Of a stretch of DNA of 64,000 nucleotides, positions 34,865 to 43,997 are shown piece after piece (the stretch's first letter is position 1; each line of letters begins with the position of its first letter). The translations under genes were made by a program, and so were the position numbers. The notes under the pieces were generated by a model, which saw only the letters and a program-made list of their open reading frames with translations, made no database searches and was not told the DNA's origin. Source of the DNA: Streptomyces sp. NBS 14/10 (GTDB taxonomy: Bacteria; Actinomycetota; Actinomycetes; Streptomycetales; Streptomycetaceae); assembly GCF_002224125.1 (NCBI RefSeq), contig NZ_NCSM01000014.1, positions 787,476 to 851,475 of the forward strand, given 5' to 3'.

Positions 34865-35959
34865 ATGCACCGCCGTAAGATCACCCTCCCGTCCTGGCTC
34901 CCTCTCGACTGGTTCATCCTCGCCCTGATCGGCACTGTCGTCCTCGCCGCGCTGCTTCCCGCCGACGGCCGCGCCGCGACCGTCGCCGACGGGGCGACCA
35001 CCGTCGCGGTCGCCTTTCTCTTCTTCCTGTACGGCGCGCGTCTCTCCACCCGCGAGGCGCTGGACGGAATGCGCCACTGGCGGCTCCATCTGACCGTGCT
35101 GGCCTGCACCTTCGTCGTCTTCCCGGTGCTGGGCACGGCAGCCCGCGGCCTGGTGCCGTATGTGCTGACGCATCCGCTCTACACCGGGCTGCTCTTTCTG
35201 TGCCTGGTGCCCTCCACCATCCAGTCCTCGATCGCCTTCACCTCGATCGCCCGGGGCAATGTCCCGGCCGCCATCTGCGCGGGCTCCTTCTCCAGCCTGA
35301 TCGGCATCGTCATCACCCCGCTGCTGGCCGCGCTGCTGCTGGGCAACGGGGGCGGCGGATTCTCGGCGGACTCGATGCTGAAGATCGCCCTGCAGCTGCT
35401 GGCGCCGTTCCTCGCCGGGCAGCTGCTGCGCCCCTGGGTCGGCGGCTTCGTCGCCCGCCACCGCAAGGTCCTCGGCTACGCCGACCGCGGCTCGATCCTC
35501 CTGGTCGTCTACGCGGCGTTCAGCGAGGGCATGGTCCGCGGCATCTGGCACCAGGTGACGCTGGGGCGGCTGGGCGCGCTGCTGGCCGTGGAGGCGGTGC
35601 TGCTCGCGGTGATGCTCACGCTCACCTGGCACGGCTCCCGGCGGCTGGGCTTCAACCGCGAGGACCGGATCGCGATCGTCTTCGCCGGCTCGAAGAAGAG
35701 CCTGGCGTCCGGACTGCCCATGGCCAGCGTGCTGTTCGGGGCGCAGGCGAGCCTGGCCGTGCTGCCGCTGATGCTCTTCCACCAGATGCAGCTGATGGTC
35801 TGCGCGGTGCTGGCCCGGCGCTTCGCCAGGTCGGCTCCGGAGCCGATGGCCCCGGAGCCGGCCTCCGCGACGGCGAAACCGCAGGAGGCCCAGCCGCAAG
35901 AGAGCCGGCCGCATGAGACTCAGGCGCGGGAGGTGGCTCAGGCGCCGGTCGGCGCCTGA
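34865..35959 (+). CDS. bile acid:sodium symporter-family transporter (YfeH/SBF-like)
   Basis: 364-aa membrane protein with about ten helices, related to the SBF/PF13593 group. Visible are FLFFLYGARLSTREALDG, FLCLVPSTIQSSIAFTSIAR (helix with the conserved S/T-rich break) and IVFAGSKKSLASGLPMASVL, all typical of this family. It moves an organic anion with sodium or protons; the solute is unknown. The C-terminal 40 residues are a Pro/Glu/Gln-rich tail. The ATG at 34865 has GAGAAAGAGA about 5 nt upstream. It is divergent from the LysR gene, its probable regulator. Confidence 0.88.
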   Translation: MHRRKITLPSWLPLDWFILALIGTVVLAALLPADGRAATVADGATTVAVAFLFFLYGARLSTREALDGMRHWRLHLTVLACTFVVFPVLGTAARGLVPYVLTHPLYTGLLFLCLVPSTIQSSIAFTSIARGNVPAAICAGSFSSLIGIVITPLLAALLLGNGGGGFSADSMLKIALQLLAPFLAGQLLRPWVGGFVARHRKVLGYADRGSILLVVYAAFSEGMVRGIWHQVTLGRLGALLAVEAVLLAVMLTLTWHGSRRLGFNREDRIAIVFAGSKKSLASGLPMASVLFGAQASLAVLPLMLFHQMQLMVCAVLARRFARSAPEPMAPEPASATAKPQEAQPQESRPHETQAREVAQAPVGA

Positions 35960-35969
35960 GCCTGAGGGA

Positions 35970-37925
35970 CTAGTCGTCGGCGGGGCGGACGCGGTCCAAG
36001 GGAAGCCGTACGAGCTCGGCGGGATCCTTGCCGTGCCCGTCGGCCGGTGTGGCGTTGAACTCACGGACCTGCCGCAGCTCGGTGTCCGACAGCGCACGCG
36101 CCCACACCCGTAGCTCGTCCAGATCGCCCGTCAGATGCGAGCGGCTGTCGACGGCCTCGCCGACATGGATGCCGAACGGCGAGCTGCGGGTGACCGGCCC
36201 GGGCACATCGGCGGTGGAGAATGCCGTGCCCCCGTCCACGGCCAGGGTCAGCCGGCCCCCGGCGCGGGTCAGCGCCGCGTGGTGCCACTGCCCGTCGTTG
36301 TACGCGGAGTCGGTGCTCACCGAGGCGCTGGTGAAGGTGGCGGGGCCGTTGACCGTGGTGATCAGCGCCCGTACCCGGCCGCTGGACGGCTCACCGCGCA
36401 GCCACACCTGCGGCTGCTTGTTGCCGATGCCGCCCATCCACAGGAACGGCTGCTGGCCCGAGGTGGCGGTGTAGCGGAACCACAGGCTCACCGTGAAGTC
36501 GCGGGTGCCCAGCGGCAGCGAGGGCCGGAAGGGAATGTGCACGGCGTCATCCGTACCGTCGAACGACAGCCCCCGTCCGAACCGCCCCTCGGCCAGGGCC
36601 GGGCCGCCGAGTACCGTCGCCGGGCGGGCGTCGGGCGCCCGGTCGGAGGTGGTCGGATCGGGGCCGCGGCGCGGGCCGAGCCAGTCCTCGGTGAAGCGGG
36701 CGAAGCGGATCTCGTCGCGGGCGTCGACGGCGCCGCCCTCGTACATAAGACCCACCTCGTCATGCGAGATGGCGACCATGTCCGAGTAGCCGGACCAGTC
36801 GGTGGTCACGACCTTGCCGCGGTCGACGCTGTCCCAGCTGCGGCCCTCGTTCCAGGAGGAGCGGATCATCATGGTGCGGCGCCGGTCGGGGTCGGCGGGC
36901 GCGGCGAACAGCAGACGGCTGTAGTCGTCCCGGTCCTCGCTGCGCAGCCGGAGGATCGACCCCTGCACCTGCGGTGTGTACAGATCGGGGATGGTGCGGA
37001 ACGGCCCGGTGAAGCTCTCCCCGCCGTCCTTGCTGACGGCGAAGTCGCGGTGGCCGAGGTCCGTGCCGTCCTGTTCGCGCCCGTTGACGTAGACCGAGCC
37101 GTCCTCGCGCTCCACCAGCGTCATCTCGGAGGGCTTCTGGCGGAAGGTGCCGTCCGAGCCGATGGGCCAGCTGTCCACCGCGCCGATGCGCCAGGTGTCG
37201 CCGCCGTCGTCGCTGTAGGCCAGCGCCGCGTGGTTGGCGGTGATCCGGGTGCCGTCGTGGGTCTCGGTGTTGACGGTGAAGAGCAGCCGTCCCCGGTGCC
37301 GGCCGTGCTGCAGCTGGATGCCGTGCACGGGCCCGGTGGCGTACCAGGAGTTCCACGAGGCGGGCAGCAACGAATCGCTCAGATCGCGCGGGGTGGACCA
37401 GGTCGCCCCGTCGTCGTCGCTGTACTGGAGGTGCGGGGTCCGGTCACAGGGCACATCACAGCTCCCCGCGTCGTCACGCCCGGTGTTGTACGTGCTGGCG
37501 AGCACGATGCGGCCGGTGCGCTGGTCCACGATGGGTGCCGGGTTGCCGTGGGTGTCGCCCGCGCCCTCGTTGATCACCTGGAGCGGTCCCCAGGTGCGGC
37601 CGCCGTCCGTGGAGCGCTTGAGGACCAGGTCGATATCGCCGGCGTCACCGCAGTTGTCCTTCCGCCCCTCGGCGAAGGCCAGCAGGGTGCCGCCCTTGGA
37701 CTTCACAATGGCCGGGATCCGGAAGCACGAATATCCGCTGTCCTGCGAAGACTTGAAGAGGATTTGCTGCTCGAAGTCGGCAGGGGCCGCGGAGACGGAC
37801 GACTCCGCTTCCGCGGCCCGTACCGGAATCGGGATCAGGGCCAGCGCCGCGGCGGCGAGGAGAGCCGACGCGCGGCGCCGCCATGGTCTGGACCGCTCAT
37901 GTGTAGCGCGAAGATCTGACGCCAT
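35970..37925 (-). CDS. secreted exo-alpha-sialidase with C-terminal lectin-like domain
   Basis: 651-aa secreted glycoside hydrolase (GH33 type) that frees terminal sialic acids. The signal peptide ends near PVRAAEAE. The first Arg of the triad lies in YSCFRIPAIV (FRIP motif), and Asp-box repeats follow: STDGGRTWG, SDDDGATWS, SDDGGDTWR and SKDGGESFT. Catalytic Asp candidates lie in AEGRKDNCGDAGDIDLV. From about residue 440 a LamG/concanavalin A-like domain (FTVSLWFRYTATSGQQPFLW to GDLDELRVWARALSDTELRQ) probably binds sugar. ATG 37925 was chosen; GTG 37931 lies two codons upstream. Confidence 0.93.
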   Translation of the reverse strand: MASDLRATHERSRPWRRRASALLAAAALALIPIPVRAAEAESSVSAAPADFEQQILFKSSQDSGYSCFRIPAIVKSKGGTLLAFAEGRKDNCGDAGDIDLVLKRSTDGGRTWGPLQVINEGAGDTHGNPAPIVDQRTGRIVLASTYNTGRDDAGSCDVPCDRTPHLQYSDDDGATWSTPRDLSDSLLPASWNSWYATGPVHGIQLQHGRHRGRLLFTVNTETHDGTRITANHAALAYSDDGGDTWRIGAVDSWPIGSDGTFRQKPSEMTLVEREDGSVYVNGREQDGTDLGHRDFAVSKDGGESFTGPFRTIPDLYTPQVQGSILRLRSEDRDDYSRLLFAAPADPDRRRTMMIRSSWNEGRSWDSVDRGKVVTTDWSGYSDMVAISHDEVGLMYEGGAVDARDEIRFARFTEDWLGPRRGPDPTTSDRAPDARPATVLGGPALAEGRFGRGLSFDGTDDAVHIPFRPSLPLGTRDFTVSLWFRYTATSGQQPFLWMGGIGNKQPQVWLRGEPSSGRVRALITTVNGPATFTSASVSTDSAYNDGQWHHAALTRAGGRLTLAVDGGTAFSTADVPGPVTRSSPFGIHVGEAVDSRSHLTGDLDELRVWARALSDTELRQVREFNATPADGHGKDPAELVRLPLDRVRPADD

Positions 37926-38079
37926 CGTCACCGACCTGCCCTTTCAGCGGCATCTGGACATCACGACATCAAGACATCCCACGTCTGATCGAGTGCTGCC
38001 GGAGCAGTGTCCCGTCTCGCCCCCGCGCCGGACAAGGACCCTGCGTCAGATCGTGTGCGGGCCAAGCGGGTTGGGCCGC

Positions 38080-38442
38080 CTAGCCCGCCGTTGCCAGTCC
38101 GGCTGTGATCACCGTGTCCAGCAGCGAACGCGAGGTCTCCAGCTCCTCGATGGCCGACGTCATCCGCGCCCGTTCGTCCTGCAGCTGCCCGATCAGCTCG
38201 GTACAGGTGGGCACCAGGCCCTCGCCGTCGTCCCGCAGACACGGCAGGATCTGCGAGATCGTCGCGGTCGACAGCCCGGCGGCGAGCAGCGAGCGGATCC
38301 GGTGCACCACGGCCACATCGGCCTCGCCGTAGACGCGGTAGCCGCTGGGCAGGCGCTCCGGCTGGAGCAGGTTCTGCTGCTCGTAGTAGCGCAGCAGCCG
38401 CTCGTTCACCCCGGTGCGCCGGGCCAGTTCACCGATGCGCAT
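38080..38442 (-). CDS. MerR-family transcriptional regulator
   Basis: 120-aa regulator with the MerR winged helix at the N terminus (MRIGELARRTGVNERLLRYY, EQQNLLQPERLPSGYRVYGE) and a coiled dimerisation helix (LIGQLQDERARMTSAIEELE). There is a single cysteine in LPCLRDDGEG and another in PTCTELIG. No metal-binding loop of the MerR/CueR type is clear, so it is more like the SoxR/TipA-size general regulators. The target is unknown; the sialidase gene lies downstream on the same strand after a 154-bp gap. Confidence 0.9.
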   Translation of the reverse strand: MRIGELARRTGVNERLLRYYEQQNLLQPERLPSGYRVYGEADVAVVHRIRSLLAAGLSTATISQILPCLRDDGEGLVPTCTELIGQLQDERARMTSAIEELETSRSLLDTVITAGLATAG

Positions 38443-38506
38443 GCCATGTCCCCTCTTCGCACCGCCGCCGGACGTCGCCCAGCAGGCTTCTCATGGATGT
38501 CAGAGT

Positions 38507-39694
38507 TTACCCGTCGCCCCCGCACAGCGCGTGATCTATCAGCGCCCTCACCGCCCGGTCGGCCTGTTCCTGCCGCCCCGTATCGGACTCGTCGAAGCTG
38601 TTGGTCGACACCGTCACCGCGCGGCGGCCGTCGGTGGTGACGCCGTTCTCGCTGGAGTAGCCGAGGGCGTTGCCGCCGTGGTGCCAGTAGAAGCCGCCAC
38701 AGCTCAGCGGGGTCGTCTCCAGGCCGAGACCGGCGCGGCGCCCCGGCTCGTCGGGTATCGGGACGGTCCGCCGCATCTCGGCGAGCTCGGCGGGGCGCAG
38801 CAGCCGCCCGGTGAGGAGCGCGCCGAAGAAGCGGTTGACGTCCATCGGGGTGGTGACCAGATCGCCGGACGCGTCGGCCGCCGTGGAGTTGAAGACCGTG
38901 GTGTCGACGCGGCGCCCGTCCTCCGCGTAGGTGTGGTACCCGTGCGCGTACGGCGCGGGCAGATACGGGTGGTCGCCCGGCAGGGACGTCCCGGTCAGCC
39001 CCAGCGGGCGGATGACCCGGTCGCGGACCTCCGCGCGCCAGGGGTGTCCGGTGACCCTCTCGATGATCATTCCTATGACGACATAGTTGGTGTTGGAGTA
39101 GCGGTAGGCCGCCCCGGGCTCGGAATTCGGGGGATGGCCCACCGCGGCGGCCACCAGCTCCCCGGCGGTGTAGTGGCGGAAGCGGTTCTCGTAGTAGCCC
39201 CGGGCGGAGTAGCCCGCGGGGAACACTTCGGGGATGCTCGTATAGCCGCGCAGCCCGCTGGTGTGCTGGAGCAGCTGCCGGACCGTGATGCGGCGGCCAT
39301 CGTTGCCGTGGCCGCTGACGACGCCGGGCAGCCATCGGTCCACCGTGTCGTCCAGCGCCAGCCGCCCCTCGCCGACCAGCTGAAGCGCGACGGTGGCCAC
39401 AAAGGTCTTCACCGTGCTGCCCGCGCGGTAGTGGGCATCGGTGCGCATGGGGGCGCCGGTGCGCAGATCGGCCTCTCCCGCCCGCGCCGTGGCGGTGCCG
39501 GACGGGGTGTCCAGTACGGCCGCCACCCCGATCGCCCCGGCCCGGTGGACCGCCGCCGTGTCGCGCCGTAACACCTCCGCGCTGCCCTTCCCCGGGGAGC
39601 TGCCCTTCCCCGGCGCGGGGGCCGACGCCACCAGAGCGGCGACGGCCGCCAGGGCGGCCAGGGACGCGGCCACGCGCCGCCTCACCGCGCTCAC
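38507..39694 (-). CDS. secreted serine hydrolase, beta-lactamase/DD-peptidase family (copy 2)
   Basis: 395-aa exported penicillin-binding-like hydrolase. A signal peptide (SLAALAAVAALVASAPAPG) is followed by the catalytic motifs GSTVKTFVATVAL (SxxK), YRYSNTNYVVIG (YxN) and WHHGGNALGY (HxG, in place of KTG), as in class C-like beta-lactamase relatives and D-Ala-D-Ala carboxypeptidases. The GTG at 39694 overlaps the stop of the upstream paralogue (GTGA). The substrate may be peptidoglycan stem peptides or small esters; not resolvable here. Confidence 0.9.
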   Translation of the reverse strand: MSAVRRRVAASLAALAAVAALVASAPAPGKGSSPGKGSAEVLRRDTAAVHRAGAIGVAAVLDTPSGTATARAGEADLRTGAPMRTDAHYRAGSTVKTFVATVALQLVGEGRLALDDTVDRWLPGVVSGHGNDGRRITVRQLLQHTSGLRGYTSIPEVFPAGYSARGYYENRFRHYTAGELVAAAVGHPPNSEPGAAYRYSNTNYVVIGMIIERVTGHPWRAEVRDRVIRPLGLTGTSLPGDHPYLPAPYAHGYHTYAEDGRRVDTTVFNSTAADASGDLVTTPMDVNRFFGALLTGRLLRPAELAEMRRTVPIPDEPGRRAGLGLETTPLSCGGFYWHHGGNALGYSSENGVTTDGRRAVTVSTNSFDESDTGRQEQADRAVRALIDHALCGGDG

Positions 39695-40986
39695 CGGCGC
39701 GCCACCTCACCGCACATCACCCGGTCCAGAAGCGCCTGTACGGCCTTCTCGGCCCTGAGCAACCGCTCGTCGTCCGAGGTGGTCCCGCTGGCGCTGATCA
39801 CCACCGAGCGCCGCCCGTCCGCGCTGAACGCCGTCCTCACCGTGCCGCCTTCGAGGTCGCCGCCATGGCCCCAGCGGTAGCCGCCGCAGCTCAGCGGCTG
39901 CCGCATCAGCCCGAGCCCGTACCGCAGCCCGGGGAACGCCATCTCGAAGTCGGGGCCCACGGGGACCGTGCGACGCATCTCGGCGAGCTGCGCGGCAGGC
40001 AGGAGGCGACCGCCGAACAGGGCCGTGAAGAACCGGTCCAGGTCCCGCTGGCTGGTCACCAGCGACCCGGCGGCATCGGCCCACGAGATGTTCCGAACCG
40101 TGGTGTCGGTCCACCGGTCGGAGCCGGGGAAGCGGTGGTAGTTATGGGCGTACGGCTGCTTCAGATACGGGTCGTCGCCGGGCTCGTAGGTGTCCTTCAG
40201 CCCCAGCGGCCGGACGATGCGGTCGCGCACCTCATCGGCCCAGGGCCGCCCGGTGGCCTTCTTGATGATCAGGCCGGCGAGCATGTAGTTGGGGTTCGAG
40301 TAGTTCCACTTCGGTTCCGGGTCGTTTGGGTCGGCGGGCGGGAAGTCGGGGCTGTGCCGCATCGCTCCGGCGATGCTCTGCTCCGGATCGAAGTGGTAGA
40401 GCTTCGTCCGCTCGAAATCCTCTGCCGTGTTCCCCAGGTCCTCCTCCAGGCCGTAGTTGTAGATGCCGCTGGTGTGCTGGAGCAGATTCCGGATGGTGAT
40501 GCGGCTGCCGTCGTTGCCATGGCCCGACACCAGGCCCGGCAGCCAGCTGTCGACGGTGTCGTCCAGCGACAGCCGCCCCTCGGCCGCAAGTTGCAGCACG
40601 ACCGTGGCCACGAAGGTCTTGGTGACGCTGGCGGCCCGGAAGTTCGCACCGTACGGAACCGGGCGGCCGGTGTGCAGCTCGGCCTCGCCGGCGCGGGCCA
40701 GGATCCGGCGGCGGCCGTCGCGCACCTCCACGGACATGCCGATGTACCCGGCCTCCCGGAGGGTCCTGGCCACTTCGTCACGCAACTCGTCCTGGCCGGG
40801 TGAGGTGGCGGGCGGTGCATGGGGGGATGCCGCGGCCGGCACCGCCGCGACGCCGCCGGCCGCGACCACGGCGAGCGCGGCGGCCGCGGCCATGCCCCCC
40901 AACCGGAGGTTCTTCGAGCGGAGTTGGCCCCATCGGAGCTTGTGGGCGGACGTCGGGACGGAGGGTGTCAAGGCGGTTTCCTTCAT
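39691..40986 (-). CDS. secreted serine hydrolase, beta-lactamase/DD-peptidase family (copy 1)
   Basis: 431-aa paralogue of the next gene, with the same order of motifs: ASVTKTFVATVVLQLAAEGR (SxxK), WNYSNPNYMLAGLI (YxN) and YRWGHGGDLEGG (HxG). A long signal region contains MAAAAALAVVAAGGVAAVPA. The pair shares long identical stretches (DDTVD.WLPG.VSGHGNDG), so it is a tandem duplication. The ATG at 40986 has GGAGGG about 9 nt upstream, and a three-copy 23-bp-spaced element precedes the gene. Confidence 0.91.
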   Translation of the reverse strand: MKETALTPSVPTSAHKLRWGQLRSKNLRLGGMAAAAALAVVAAGGVAAVPAAASPHAPPATSPGQDELRDEVARTLREAGYIGMSVEVRDGRRRILARAGEAELHTGRPVPYGANFRAASVTKTFVATVVLQLAAEGRLSLDDTVDSWLPGLVSGHGNDGSRITIRNLLQHTSGIYNYGLEEDLGNTAEDFERTKLYHFDPEQSIAGAMRHSPDFPPADPNDPEPKWNYSNPNYMLAGLIIKKATGRPWADEVRDRIVRPLGLKDTYEPGDDPYLKQPYAHNYHRFPGSDRWTDTTVRNISWADAAGSLVTSQRDLDRFFTALFGGRLLPAAQLAEMRRTVPVGPDFEMAFPGLRYGLGLMRQPLSCGGYRWGHGGDLEGGTVRTAFSADGRRSVVISASGTTSDDERLLRAEKAVQALLDRVMCGEVARR

Positions 40987-41027
40987 GCTCACCACCCTCC
41001 CGGAGGCGGTGGTGCCGGACCATCACA

Positions 41028-41082
41028 CCAGCCCTAGTCCCGAGGTCATGCCAGCCCTACTCCTCGGGTATGGCCAGCCCTA
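41028..41082 (-). promoter_or_regulatory. three CCAGCCCTA elements at exact 23-bp spacing
   Basis: CCAGCCCTA (TAGGGCTGG on the coding strand of the operon) starts at 41028, 41051 and 41074. The 23-bp step is about two helix turns, as expected for a phased regulator array such as a LuxR/NarL-type response regulator site. It lies 40-100 bp upstream of the serine-hydrolase operon start. Confidence 0.6.
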
Positions 41083-41095
41083 CCCCGACGGACCG

Positions 41096-41854
41096 TCAGG
41101 CCGAGGACCCGCTGTCGATGACCAGGTCCGTGCCGACCACCGCGCCGGCCGCGGGCGAGGCGAGGTAGAGCACCGCGGCCGCGACCTCCTCGGTCTCCGC
41201 GAGCCGGCCCAGCGGGGTGTCCCGCTTCATCCGCTCGGCCCGCCCGGCCTCCGTCTCGCCGGGCCGCAGCGACATCGAGGTGGCGGCGGCGCCCGGGCTG
41301 ACCGCGTTGATGCGGATGCCCTGGTGGATGTGGTCGAGGGCGGCGGCGCGGGTGAGCGCGGACACCGCCGCCTTCGAGGTGAGGTACGCGGCGAGGTTGG
41401 GGATCCGGAGGTGCGCGCCCAGGTTGGAGGCGATGTTGACGATGGCGCCGCCGCCGTGGTCCTTCATGTGCGCGATCTCGTGCTTCATGGCCAGCCAGAC
41501 GCCGGTGACATTGGTCCGCTGCACCGCCTCCCAGTCCTCCTCGCTCACCTCGCCGACGGGCCCCACGCCGCGCAGGATCCCGGCGTTGTTCACCGCGATG
41601 TCCAGCCCGCCGAACCGGGTGACGGTCTCCTGGACGAGCGCGTGGAGCTGCCCGGAGTCGGTGACGTCGGCCACGGCCGCGGCGGCCTTCCCGCCGGCGG
41701 CCTCGATCAGCCCGACGGTCTCGTCCAGCGTGGCCGCGGTACGCCCCGCGGCGACCACGGACGCGCCTTCGGCGGCGAAGGCGAGCGCGATCGCGCGGCC
41801 GAGGCCGGAGCCCGCGCCGGTGACGAGCGCGGTCTTGCCGGGGAAGCGGTTCAT
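41096..41854 (-). CDS. short-chain dehydrogenase/reductase
   Basis: 252-aa classical SDR. Cofactor motif ALVTGAGSGLGRAIALAFAA, structural VNNAGILRG, the catalytic Ser in IVNIASNLGAH, Tyr and Lys in AAYLTSKAAV, and PG of NAVSPGAAATSM are all present. NAD(P)-dependent oxidation or reduction of an alcohol/ketone; substrate unknown. The ATG at 41854 has AAGGAG 7 nt upstream. It follows the MFS and TetR genes on the same strand after an 84-nt gap, so it may be co-expressed with that efflux unit. Confidence 0.93.
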   Translation of the reverse strand: MNRFPGKTALVTGAGSGLGRAIALAFAAEGASVVAAGRTAATLDETVGLIEAAGGKAAAAVADVTDSGQLHALVQETVTRFGGLDIAVNNAGILRGVGPVGEVSEEDWEAVQRTNVTGVWLAMKHEIAHMKDHGGGAIVNIASNLGAHLRIPNLAAYLTSKAAVSALTRAAALDHIHQGIRINAVSPGAAATSMSLRPGETEAGRAERMKRDTPLGRLAETEEVAAAVLYLASPAAGAVVGTDLVIDSGSSA

Positions 41855-41938
41855 GGGTGTCTCCTTGAGAGAGATGGGTGATAGGTGACGGGTGGTTCAG
41901 GAGGCGGTAGGCGGTTCAGGAAGCGGCCGGCCGGTGGC

Positions 41939-43336
41939 TCAGGACGGCCGTGGTCCGCTGCGCCGGCTCAGCGCGGTGAGGGCGGCGAGCGCCGCCAGCG
42001 CGGCACCCGTCGCGGCCAGGGACGAGGCGTCGCCGCCGAGCGTCAGCAGGACGGCGAACAGGACGGTCGGGCCGAACTCCATCGCCGTGTTCATCACGCC
42101 GCCCGCGAGCCCGGCCTGTCCCGCCGGCACACCGTCGGTGGCGAGCACCGCGGCGCCCGCGAAGGAGGCCGCCGTACCGAGCGGCAGCAGCACAAGACCC
42201 GGCAGCAGCCCGTACGCGTACGGCGTGCCCGCGTCGAGCCCGCCGAGCGCGAGCAGCACGAGCCCCGCGCCGCCCACGCCGAGCCCGGCGGCGGTCACGG
42301 CCCGGGCCCCGTAGCGCCCGATCAGCGGCCCCGCCGCCCGCCCCGAGGCGAGCAGCGCGACGGCGAACGGCACGAAGGCGGCCGAGGTGCGCAGCGCCGA
42401 CCAGTCGCGCTCCTGCTGGAGGTGGAGCGAGAGGACCACAAAGGTCATCGCGGTCCCGCAGGCGGTCAGCGCGATCGCCGAGAGCGCGAGCGCCCGCCGC
42501 CGGTCGAGCAGAAAGCGGGGCGGCAGCAGCGGGTCGCGGGCACGGCGCTCGGCGCCCCAGAACCCGGCGAGCAGCACGGCCCCCGAGAGCAGCGGCACCA
42601 GCACGCCGGCCGACGACCAGGGGTGGGCGTCGGTGACCACGAGCCCGTAACTGGCCAGGGTGATGCCGCAGGTGGCGAGGAAGGCGCCCGGGAGGTCGAG
42701 TGCCCTGCCCCCGCCCGGCGTGGTGTCCGGCAGCAGCCGCGGCACGAGGGCGAGGGCCGCGCCGGCCACCAGAAGCGGTACGGCGAAGTTCCAGCGCCAG
42801 GACAGCAGGGTCGAGATGACGCCGGAGAGCAGATTGCCCGCGGTCGCGCCGAGCACCGAAAGACCGCCCCAGGTCGCCATCGCCCTGCCGTACGCGGCGG
42901 GGGAGGGGAAGACGGCGCGCAGCACGGCCATGGCGGCGGGCGCGCTCAGCGCCGCCCCCGCGCCCTGTGCGAACCGCGCCGCGAGCAGGGCCTCGAAGCC
43001 GGGGGCGAGCGGGGCGGCGGCCGAGGCGGCGGCGAGGAGCACGAGCCCCGCGGTGAGCGTCCGCCGCCCGCCGTACCGGTCGGCCAGCCGCCCGCCGAAG
43101 AGCAGCAGCCCGGCGAAGGTGAGCCCATAGGCGGCGCTCAACAGGATCAAGTCCGAGCGCTGGAGACCGAATTCGCGCCCGATGCGGGGGAGCGGTACGG
43201 AGATCGCGGCGAGCGTGAAGATCAGCGTGGCCTGGACGCTGCCGAGCAGGACGAAGGCGCCGCGCGGGCTGCCCTGCCGGGTCTGCCGGACAGCGCCGGC
43301 CGTGGCGTTTGGCTCGTTGCTGGTTTCGGCGGTCAT
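41939..43336 (-). CDS. MFS efflux transporter
   Basis: 465-aa transporter with 12-14 predicted helices. Motif A is FGGRLADRYGGRRTLTAGLV and the motif C-like region WGGLSVLGATAGNLLSGVIS lies in helix 5, both typical of drug-proton antiporters of the DHA type. It lies between a TetR regulator and an SDR on the same strand, suggesting export and modification of one compound. The ATG at 43336 is 28 bp from a putative TetR operator. Substrate unknown. Confidence 0.9.
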   Translation of the reverse strand: MTAETSNEPNATAGAVRQTRQGSPRGAFVLLGSVQATLIFTLAAISVPLPRIGREFGLQRSDLILLSAAYGLTFAGLLLFGGRLADRYGGRRTLTAGLVLLAAASAAAPLAPGFEALLAARFAQGAGAALSAPAAMAVLRAVFPSPAAYGRAMATWGGLSVLGATAGNLLSGVISTLLSWRWNFAVPLLVAGAALALVPRLLPDTTPGGGRALDLPGAFLATCGITLASYGLVVTDAHPWSSAGVLVPLLSGAVLLAGFWGAERRARDPLLPPRFLLDRRRALALSAIALTACGTAMTFVVLSLHLQQERDWSALRTSAAFVPFAVALLASGRAAGPLIGRYGARAVTAAGLGVGGAGLVLLALGGLDAGTPYAYGLLPGLVLLPLGTAASFAGAAVLATDGVPAGQAGLAGGVMNTAMEFGPTVLFAVLLTLGGDASSLAATGAALAALAALTALSRRSGPRPS

Positions 43337-43363
43337 GGTCCCCCGATTTCCTGACCAGATTTC

Positions 43364-43379
43364 TTGACCGAACGGTTCA
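43364..43379. promoter_or_regulatory. putative TetR operator in front of the MFS gene
   Basis: TTGACCGAACGGTTCA lies just upstream of the MFS start. A related sequence, GAACGATCAGTCA (44021-44033), precedes the tetR gene; read on the other strand it is TGACTGATCGTTC, matching the pattern TGACYGA..CG.TTC. Two similar sites at both promoters suggest a shared operator of the 43413-43997 regulator. The match is by eye. Confidence 0.5.
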
Positions 43380-43412
43380 TTATGAGGGCATGCGTAAGAG
43401 CCGCGGTGTGGC

Positions 43413-43997
43413 TCAGTCCAGCATGGCCAGCGCCTGCTCGGCCGCGTCCCGGACCCTGGCCGGGTCCTGTGAGGCCTTGCCGACCACCCGCAGCCCCTGC
43501 ATCAGCACGAACAGCATGCGGGCCAGCGCCCGCGGATCGCGGTCCTCCGGCAGCTCGCCCTGGGCCTGGGCGCGGACCAGCGCGGCGTACAGCGGGGTCT
43601 CGATGTGCTCCCAGCTGATCTCGACCCGCCGGGCCACCACGGGGTCGTGCGGGGCCAGTTCCGCCGCGCTGTTGGTGATGAAGCAGCCGCGGCGCCGCTG
43701 CTCAGGGGAGGCGGCCTCGGCGGCGAAGCCGCGCACCAGCGCCCGTACCGCGGGCAGCGCGGGGCCCGGCTGGGACAGGCGGCTCACCAGGGGCGGGTCG
43801 AGTGTCTCGGCGTACCGGTCCAGGGCCTTCAGGTACAGCTCGTGCTTGTTGCCGAAGGTCGCGTAGATGCTGGCGCGGCCGATGCCGAGGTGTTCGACGA
43901 GATCCGCCATCGAGGTGGCCTCGTAGCCGCGCTGCCAGAACAGCTCAAGCGCCGACTGGAGTGCCGCGTCGGGGTCGAATTCCTTGGTCCTGGCCAT
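43413..43997 (-). CDS. TetR-family regulator (AcrR-like)
   Basis: 194-aa repressor with an N-terminal helix-turn-helix, ALELFWQRGYEATSMADLVE then HLGIGRASIYATFGNKHELY, and a C-terminal domain with RGCFITNSAAELAPHDPVVA as in the TetR_C_16/YcdC-like group of actinobacteria. It lies 76 bp upstream of the MFS gene on the same strand, so it probably controls the pump and SDR. The ATG at 43997 opens directly at the DNA-binding domain. Confidence 0.93.
   Translation of the reverse strand: MARTKEFDPDAALQSALELFWQRGYEATSMADLVEHLGIGRASIYATFGNKHELYLKALDRYAETLDPPLVSRLSQPGPALPAVRALVRGFAAEAASPEQRRRGCFITNSAAELAPHDPVVARRVEISWEHIETPLYAALVRAQAQGELPEDRDPRALARMLFVLMQGLRVVGKASQDPARVRDAAEQALAMLD

Noticed and set aside
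41885..43354. 489-aa plus-strand frame opposite the MFS gene
   Set aside because: Highly charged Arg/Gly/Glu composition typical of antisense frames in GC-rich DNA; the minus strand encodes an obvious transporter.
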